Shown: positions 59,112-64,000 of the stretch, one piece after another | How the letters are laid out: each line of letters opens with the position of its first letter | Position numbering within the stretch: position 1 is the first letter of the stretch | NCBI GenBank assembly: GCA_046726315.1 | Contig: JBKPAG010000019.1 | Location: 1 to 64,000 of the forward strand | DNA: 64,000 nt | Direction of reading: 5' to 3' | Origin: JACVRX01 sp046726315 | GTDB lineage: Bacteria; Actinomycetota; Actinomycetes; Jiangellales; Jiangellaceae | Program-made: the position numbers and the translations under genes | The notes under the pieces: generated by a model | Seen by the model: only the letters and a program-made list of their open reading frames with translations | Databases searched by the model: none | What the model was told of the DNA's origin: nothing

Positions 59112-59199
59112 AAATGACCACGGGGCCCATGCCTGCCTATACATCACCAGGCTTGCAAGCCTGGCGGTGTATCCACAGGGGTGGGCCCCGTGGTCATTT
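59112..59199 (+). repeat. 88-bp near-palindromic repeat element, copy 2
   Basis: Same ends (AAATGACCACGGGG and CCCCGTGGTCATTT) and core (caggcttgcaagcctg) as the copy at 30223, and the same orientation. It occupies most of the 174-bp gap between carD and ispD, 65 bp after the carD stop and 21 bp before the ispD start. A read-through of its 3' end gives the spurious peptide YPQGWAPWSF in front of IspD. Confidence 0.92.
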
Positions 59200-59220
59200 A
59201 GCGATGGGGCGGCGGCCGCG

Positions 59221-59904
59221 GTGACGACCGCATGCATCCTGGTCGCGGCCGGCCGGGGTGAGCGTCTGGGCCCCGGCGCACCCAAGGCGCTGCGCCAGGT
59301 GGCCGGTCAGCCGCTGGTCGTGCGTGCGGCGCGCACAGCTCTCGAGTCAGGTGCGGTTGATGTGCTCGTGGTGGCTGCTCCCGGCGATCTTGTGAACGAC
59401 GTCGAGTCTGAGCTTCGCCCACTTGGCGGGCGGCCGGTGATCGTCGCGGGCGGCGCCACCAGACGCGAATCGGTTGCGGCCGCATTGTCAAGGCTGCCCG
59501 CGGACGTCGAGATCGTGCTGGTCCATGACGCCGCCCGCTGCCTTGCCCCGGCCGAACTGTTCGGCGCCGTCGCCGCCGCAGTCGCAGCCGGTGCCGACGC
59601 GGTGGTACCGGTGCTGGCCATATCCGACACCGTCAAGGAGATCGACGACGACGTCGTCGTGACGACCCTGGACCGGTCGGTCTTACGTGCGGCGCAGACG
59701 CCGCAGGGTTTCCGTCGCGACGTCCTGGTCACCGCGCACGCCGCCGTTGCCGCGGACAGTACCGACGACGCGGGCATGGTCGAGCACATTGGCCACGCGG
59801 TACATGTGGTGCCCGGGCACGACGACGCGTTCAAGGTGACCCGACCACTGGACCTGATGCTCGCCGAGGTGCTGCTTGCCCGCCGCAGCGGCGGTGCGAC
59901 ATGA
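59221..59904 (+). CDS. ispD: 2-C-methyl-D-erythritol 4-phosphate cytidylyltransferase
   Basis: A 227-residue MEP-pathway enzyme that makes CDP-ME from MEP and CTP. Nucleotide loop ILVAAGRGERLGPGAPKALR, VHDAARCLAP, and DTVKEIDDDVVVTTLDRSVL followed by QTPQGFRRDVL. GTG 59221 is the start; the frame upstream belongs to the palindromic element. It overlaps ispF by 4 bp. Confidence 0.95.
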   Translation: MTTACILVAAGRGERLGPGAPKALRQVAGQPLVVRAARTALESGAVDVLVVAAPGDLVNDVESELRPLGGRPVIVAGGATRRESVAAALSRLPADVEIVLVHDAARCLAPAELFGAVAAAVAAGADAVVPVLAISDTVKEIDDDVVVTTLDRSVLRAAQTPQGFRRDVLVTAHAAVAADSTDDAGMVEHIGHAVHVVPGHDDAFKVTRPLDLMLAEVLLARRSGGAT

Positions 59905-60458
59905 CACCGCGAGTCGGCGTCGGTACCGACGTCCACGGCCTCGAAGAAGGTCGGCCGTGCTGGGTCGCAGGCCTGCTTTGGCCGGACGAGCCGGCCGGCT
60001 GCATCGGACACTCCGATGGTGACGTTGCCGCGCACGCGGCCTGCGACGCCTTGCTCTCGGCCGCCGCACTGGGCGATCTCGGTGCGGTGTTCGGCACCGA
60101 CCGGCCCGAGTGGGCGGGTGCGTCGGGCGTCGTCATGCTCACCGAGGTTGCTCGGCGGGTCCGCGCTTCGTCGTTCGACATCGGGAACGTGGCCATCCAG
60201 GTGATCGGGAACCGGCCGCGAATCGGTTCCCGGCGGGCCGAGGCCGAGCGTTCGCTGTCAACTGCTGTGGGAGCGCCGGTCACCGTCAGCGCCACCACGA
60301 CCGACGGCCTCGCGCTGGTTGGCGCTGGTCGTGGCCTCGCCGCAGTGGCCGTGGCGCTCGTCGTGCCGGTTGACCCACTGGATCACCCGACCCGACGCAT
60401 CCGAACAGCTCGCCGAGTGCCGACACCCGCGGCGGAGGCGTCCGACAACCGGGCCTGA
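59901..60458 (+). CDS. ispF: 2-C-methyl-D-erythritol 2,4-cyclodiphosphate synthase
   Basis: A 185-residue MEP-pathway enzyme forming MECDP. Zinc site GTDVHGL (Asp and His) and IGHSDGDVAAHAACDALLSA, LGDLGAVFGTD, and the C-terminal TTTDGLALVGAGRGLAAVAV. The C-terminus is about 20 residues longer than usual. Confidence 0.95.
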   Translation: MTPRVGVGTDVHGLEEGRPCWVAGLLWPDEPAGCIGHSDGDVAAHAACDALLSAAALGDLGAVFGTDRPEWAGASGVVMLTEVARRVRASSFDIGNVAIQVIGNRPRIGSRRAEAERSLSTAVGAPVTVSATTTDGLALVGAGRGLAAVAVALVVPVDPLDHPTRRIRTARRVPTPAAEASDNRA

Positions 60459-60483
60459 GCGTCTTCCTGGCTACGCTTGGGCG

Positions 60484-61917
60484 GTGGGTCTTCGCCTGTA
60501 CGACACCGCCACCCGGGAAATCCGCGAGTTCGTCCCGCTCCGGCCGGGACACGTCGGGATCTACCACTGTGGCCTAACCGTTCAGGGCCCGCCACACATC
60601 GGTCACATCCGCAAGGAGGTCGTCTTCGACGTCCTGCGGCGTTGGCTTGAGCACACCGGGCACGAGGTCACCCTGGTCGCCAACATCACCGACATCGACG
60701 ACAAGATCCTGGCCAAGTCCGACCAGGCCGGCCGTCCGTGGTGGGCGGTGGCGTATGCAAACGAGCGGGCGCTCGACGATGCCTACGCGGTCCTCGGCTG
60801 CCTGCTGCCGAGCTATCAGCCCCGGGCCACGGGCCACGTGCCCGAGATGGTCGAGCTGATGATTGAGCTGGTCGAACGTGGCCATGCCTACCCGGCCGAC
60901 GACGGGTCGGGCGACGTCTACTTCGACGTCCGGTCCTGGCCCGCTTACGGCGAGTTGTCCGGCCAGAGGATCGACGACATGGAGCCGGCGACCGACTCCG
61001 ACCCACGCGGGAAGCGGGACCCGCGCGATTTCGCCCTCTGGAAGGCCCACAAGCCGGAAGAGCCCGAGACCGCTGCGTGGCTCACCCCGTACGGGCGCGG
61101 GCGGCCCGGCTGGCACCTGGAGTGCTCGGCGATGGCGGCGAAGTACCTGGGGGACGAGTTCGACATCCACGGTGGTGGGCTGGACCTGCGCTTTCCGCAC
61201 CACGAGAACGAGCTTGCGCAGTCGAAGGCTGCCGGCCGGCGCTTCGCCCGGTTATGGATGCACAACGCTCTGGTCAACCTGGGCGGCACGAAGATGAGCA
61301 AGTCGATCGGCAACACTCTGCTTGTCTCCGAGGTCGTCAAGCGCGTGCGGCCGGTCGAGCTGCGGTACTACCTGCTCGCGGCGCACTACCGCAGCATGAT
61401 CGAGTTCTCCGAGGAGTCGTTGGCCTCCGACGCCGCCGCGTACCGGCGACTGGAAGGGTATGTCCTTCGGGCTAACGACACTGCGCCGGGCGTCGAACCG
61501 TCATCCGTTCCGGACGCCTTCACCGAAGCGATGGACGACGACCTTTCGGTGCCGCAGGCCCTGGCCGTGTTGTTCCAGGCCGTGCACGAGGGCAGCGGAT
61601 TGCTCGCGGGTGGGGAGTCGACGGCGCTGCGGGAGAACCTGGGCGCCGTGCGCGCCATGCTCGGGGTCCTCGGCCTGGACCCGCTGGCGGAGCCGTGGTC
61701 GGGTGCGGGAGCGGTCGCTGGGAACGCGGACCGGCTCCGAGAGGTCGTTGGGTCCCTCGTCCAAGCCCTGATCGAGCAGCGCCAGGAGGCTCGAGCCCGC
61801 AGCGACTTCGCCACCGCCGACGCCATCCGCGATCGGCTCAAAGCCGCGGGCGTCGCGGTCGAGGACACGCCGTCCGGTCCGCGGTGGGAGCTGGCCGACG
61901 ACAGCCGGGACGGCTGA
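60484..61917 (+). CDS. cysS: Cysteinyl-tRNA synthetase
   Basis: A 477-residue class I synthetase. The zinc Cys is in YHCGLTVQGPPHIGHIRKEV (the HIGH motif is HIGH), further zinc ligands are in HLECSAMAA and PHHENE, and the KMSKS loop is GGTKMSKSIGNTL. Its last codons overlap rlmB (TGATG). GTG 60484 is preferred, since the frame is open upstream to 60319. Confidence 0.95.
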   Translation: MGLRLYDTATREIREFVPLRPGHVGIYHCGLTVQGPPHIGHIRKEVVFDVLRRWLEHTGHEVTLVANITDIDDKILAKSDQAGRPWWAVAYANERALDDAYAVLGCLLPSYQPRATGHVPEMVELMIELVERGHAYPADDGSGDVYFDVRSWPAYGELSGQRIDDMEPATDSDPRGKRDPRDFALWKAHKPEEPETAAWLTPYGRGRPGWHLECSAMAAKYLGDEFDIHGGGLDLRFPHHENELAQSKAAGRRFARLWMHNALVNLGGTKMSKSIGNTLLVSEVVKRVRPVELRYYLLAAHYRSMIEFSEESLASDAAAYRRLEGYVLRANDTAPGVEPSSVPDAFTEAMDDDLSVPQALAVLFQAVHEGSGLLAGGESTALRENLGAVRAMLGVLGLDPLAEPWSGAGAVAGNADRLREVVGSLVQALIEQRQEARARSDFATADAIRDRLKAAGVAVEDTPSGPRWELADDSRDG

Positions 61918-62888
61918 TGGCCGGCAACTCCGGCCGGCGTGGAGCCGTTCGCAGGTCAGGCTCCAAGAAGGGCACGGTCGTCGGGTCCGGCGGGCAGCGG
62001 CGCAAGGGCCTCGAGGGCAAGGGACCGACACCCCGAGCCGAGGAACGCCTGGGCCATCCAAGGGCCAGACGACCGAACGCAGCGGCGAGGAAAACCGGCC
62101 GCCCCGGTGGCTCGGGCCGGGGAGGGCGTTCGGATCGCAACCGCGGTGGGGGTCCCGAAACTGTGGCTGGCCGGAACGCCGTCGTCGAAGCTTTGCGGTC
62201 TCATGTGCCGGTCAAGGCGCTGTACGTCGCCGAGCGGATCGACGTCGACGACCGGGTCCGTGAGGTCATGCGGATAGCAGCTGACCGCCGGTTGCCGCTG
62301 CTTGAAGCACCGCGGTCGGAACTGGACCGCATCACGGCCGGTGCGGTCCACCAAGGAATCGCGTTGAGCGTTCCGCCCTACGAGTACGCCCACCCCGACG
62401 ATCTGGTGACGACTGCCCAGAGCGCCGGCGAGGTGCCTCTCGTCGTCGCGCTGGACGGCGTCACCGACCCGCGGAACCTGGGCGCGGTTATCCGGTCGGC
62501 GGCGGCGTTCGGAGCGCATGGGGTAGTCATTCCGGAACGCCGCAGTGCCGGCATGACGGCAGGCGCGTGGAAGTCGTCCGCCGGCGCCGCCGTCCGGGTT
62601 CCCGTCGCCCGCGCGACCAACTTGGCTCGGCAGCTACGGGCATACCGTGACGCCGGCCTATTCGTCGTCGGCCTGGCGGCTGGCGGTGCCGTCGAGATCG
62701 GCGGCGTAGACATGGTTGGCTCGCCGTTGTGCCTGGTCGTGGGCGGAGAGGGAACCGGGTTGTCCCGGGTTGCCGCGCATGAGTGCGACGTCGTCGCTCG
62801 GATTCCTATCGCGCGTGAGGTGGAATCGCTCAATGCGGGGGTCGCGGCCGGCATCGCGCTATACGCGGTCGCCCTGGCCCGGCGCTAA
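61917..62888 (+). CDS. rlmB: 23S rRNA 2'-O-methyltransferase RlmB/TrmH (SpoU) family
   Basis: A 323-residue SPOUT enzyme. A basic Gly/Arg-rich N-terminus of about 80 residues, a substrate-binding part GPETVAGRNAVVEALRSHVP, then the knotted methyltransferase with DGVTDPRNLGAVIRSAAAFG, LVVGGEGTGLSRVA and IPIAREVESLNAGVAAGIAL (motif 3). The standard target is G2251 of 23S rRNA. ATG 61917 shares bases with the cysS stop. Confidence 0.93.
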   Translation: MAGNSGRRGAVRRSGSKKGTVVGSGGQRRKGLEGKGPTPRAEERLGHPRARRPNAAARKTGRPGGSGRGGRSDRNRGGGPETVAGRNAVVEALRSHVPVKALYVAERIDVDDRVREVMRIAADRRLPLLEAPRSELDRITAGAVHQGIALSVPPYEYAHPDDLVTTAQSAGEVPLVVALDGVTDPRNLGAVIRSAAAFGAHGVVIPERRSAGMTAGAWKSSAGAAVRVPVARATNLARQLRAYRDAGLFVVGLAAGGAVEIGGVDMVGSPLCLVVGGEGTGLSRVAAHECDVVARIPIAREVESLNAGVAAGIALYAVALARR

Positions 62889-62916
62889 CGCACTTGTCTT
62901 CGGGAGGACGGGCAGT

Positions 62917-63789
62917 ATGAGCACGTCGACTGACGACGACCACGACCTTGACCAGATCGCGGCCGAGCTCTACGCGCTGAAGCCGGACGAGTTCATCCCA
63001 GCACGCGACGAACGGGTCCGGCAGATGCGGGCGGAGGGCCGAGCGCCTCTCGCCAAGGCCGTCGCCGGGCTGCGCCGGCCCAACCAGAGCGCGTGGCTGA
63101 TCAACCAGCTGGCCCGCGACCAACGCGCTGCCGTCGAGGAGCTGTTCTCGCTGGGGGAGGCGTTGCGCGCAGCGCACCAGCACGCCGACGGTGCCGAGCT
63201 GCAGAAGATCTCTGCCGAGCGCCGCAAGGCAGAGGCAGCGCTCATCCGCCGAGCCAGGGAGCTCGCTTCGCAGGCGGGAATCGACGTGACCGCGGACATG
63301 GCCCGGGAAACCGAAGAAACCCTGGCGGCGGCGCTGGCCAGCCCGGACGTCGCGGCCGAAATGCTGTCCGGACGGCTGACCAAGCCGGTGTCCTATTCCG
63401 GCTTCGGCACGATGTTGACCAGCGTGCCGGCCGCAGCGGCTCCGAAGAAGCCGCGATCAGCCGCCAAGCGCGTGCCCGTCGCGGAGTCGAGTGATCAGCG
63501 CCGCGAGAAGGCCGAGCAGCTCGTCGCCGATGCCCGCGAGGAACTCGAAGCGGCCGAGCTGGATCTCACTGAGCGGGAGAGCGCTGCCGAGGAAGCGGCC
63601 CGCCGGGCTGAGGAACTCGGCAATCAGGTCGACCAGCTGCGTGAGCAGTTGCGGGCGATCGAGGGTGAGCTCGTCGCCGCCGATCGAGGTGTCCGCATGG
63701 AGGAACGGCGCCGCGACCGCGCCCTCAAGTCCCGCGACGAAGCCCGGCGCGCGTTCGACCAAGCCGAGCGCGCCCTGCGCAACCTCTGA
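62917..63789 (+). CDS. Coiled-coil hypothetical protein
   Basis: A 290-residue, highly charged protein. An N-terminal conserved part (LDQIAAELYALKPDEFIPAR, AVAGLRRPNQSAWLINQLAR) marks an actinobacterial hypothetical family, followed by a middle domain (ASPDVAAEMLSGRLTKPVSY) and a long coiled coil from about 185 to the end. No signal peptide. ATG 62917 with ribosome site gggagg. Function unknown. It is the last gene before copy 3 of the palindromic element. Confidence 0.8.
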   Translation: MSTSTDDDHDLDQIAAELYALKPDEFIPARDERVRQMRAEGRAPLAKAVAGLRRPNQSAWLINQLARDQRAAVEELFSLGEALRAAHQHADGAELQKISAERRKAEAALIRRARELASQAGIDVTADMARETEETLAAALASPDVAAEMLSGRLTKPVSYSGFGTMLTSVPAAAAPKKPRSAAKRVPVAESSDQRREKAEQLVADAREELEAAELDLTERESAAEEAARRAEELGNQVDQLREQLRAIEGELVAADRGVRMEERRRDRALKSRDEARRAFDQAERALRNL

Positions 63790-63799
63790 GTGTGCGGCC

Positions 63800-63887
63800 A
63801 AATGACCACGGGGGCCACCCCTGTGCATACACCGCCAGGCTTGCAAGCCTGGCGGTGTATAGGCAGGCATGGCCCCCGTGGTCATTT
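63800..63887 (-). repeat. 88-bp near-palindromic repeat element, copy 3
   Basis: AAATGACCACGGGG at 63800 and CCCCGTGGTCATTT ending at 63887, with core gccaggcttgcaagcctggc. Judged by the internal mismatch patch it lies in the opposite orientation to the copies at 30223 and 59112. It starts 10 bp after the stop of the coiled-coil gene and ends 35 bp before the acyl-CoA dehydrogenase start. Confidence 0.92.
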
Positions 63888-63922
63888 GAGAAGAGGGCGA
63901 CCGGATCTGCGAGGCTGGCACC

Positions 63923-64000
63923 GTGCCAGTGGACCGCCTGCTGCCAACGCGTGAGGCGCACGAGCTCATCGCCCTGGTGCGCGAGATCGCCGATGCGGAG
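63923..64000 (+). CDS. Acyl-CoA dehydrogenase, N-terminal end (partial)
   Basis: Only the first 26 codons are present (GTG 63923): VPVDRLLPTREAHELIALVR then EIADAE. This fits the N-terminal helix of acyl-CoA dehydrogenases (TREAHELIALVREIADAEL). The rest is outside the window, so the catalytic Glu and FAD site cannot be checked. Confidence 0.6.
   Translation, partial: MPVDRLLPTREAHELIALVREIADAE

Noticed and set aside
59167..59220. N-terminal extension of IspD
   Set aside because: These codons are read-through of the palindromic element; the GTG at 59221 gives the normal IspD start.
1..64000. Intact insertion sequences or transposases
   Set aside because: No DDE, HUH or serine/tyrosine recombinase motifs were seen in any frame.
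1..64000. tRNA or rRNA genes
   Set aside because: No GGTTCGAATCC-type T-arm with a matching acceptor stem was found by eye; a tRNA scan would be decisive.

Overview
The window is high-GC DNA from an actinomycete. It carries mycothiol synthase (mshD), GlnR, CarD, SenX3/RegX3, an HBHA-like protein and a Cys-containing sulfur leader peptide, and GTG and TTG starts with 4-bp overlaps are common. Much of the right-hand two thirds has the gene content and order of Mycobacterium tuberculosis blocks around Rv0811-Rv0821, Rv0474-Rv0491 and Rv3579-Rv3583. Here these blocks lie side by side, and phoU is divergent from senX3. That points to a non-mycobacterial member of the class, for example a Frankia/Geodermatophilus/Sporichthya-type lineage. 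This placement is an inference; no rRNA is present.

Layout. 1-9 kb: end of a LuxR regulator and its GAF sensor kinase, a DoxX-like gene broken by two compensating frameshifts, a VOC gene remnant, alcohol dehydrogenase, PPK2, a universal stress protein, a deazaflavin-type reductase, and an NlpC/P60 cell-wall hydrolase behind a c-di-AMP (ydaO-type) riboswitch. 9-16 kb: a TlpA/CcdA thiol-redox pair, cold-shock protein, uracil-DNA glycosylase, a membrane Ser/Thr kinase and a flavin monooxygenase. 15.6-30 kb is a patchwork: a broken TIR-domain gene; mtnA with a class II aldolase (probable DHAP shunt); an ECF sigma/anti-sigma/ArsM-like/cupin/OsmC stress cluster whose sigma gene is frameshifted; a dead csoR with an intact-looking operator; the pstSCAB operon with a PHO box; and a DUF2332 remnant.

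30-64 kb is dense and mostly intact: ppk1/CYTH-CHAD/Nudix-phosphatase; glnR-mshD; a SigL-like sigma/anti-sigma pair; thioredoxin, leader peptide, DUF4395, thiosulfate sulfurtransferase and DUF1416; DsrE, nitrobindin, Fur, YgfZ and dtd; asparaginase; a GH15-like enzyme; an XRE regulator with an HBHA-like protein; AlaX, L,D-transpeptidase and macrodomain; gpmA; divergent phoU / senX3-regX3 with a PHO box; carD-ispD-ispF-cysS-rlmB; and the start of an acyl-CoA dehydrogenase.

How it fits together. Phosphate is the main theme. SenX3/RegX3, PhoU, PstSCAB, PPK1, PPK2 and a CHAD protein are all here, with PHO-box-like direct repeats before pstS and between phoU and senX3. The second theme is thiol, sulfur and redox stress.

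The most novel signal is a family of 88-bp near-palindromic elements. Three full copies and one decayed copy share the ends AAATGACCACGGGG and the core AGGCTTGCAAGCCT, a conserved internal asymmetry and compensatory base pairs. A separate cluster of CGATCAGGTG decamers fills the gap before the thioredoxin gene. Seven genes in the first 30 kb carry frameshifts or truncations; most are clear decay, but the single-base ones could be sequencing errors.
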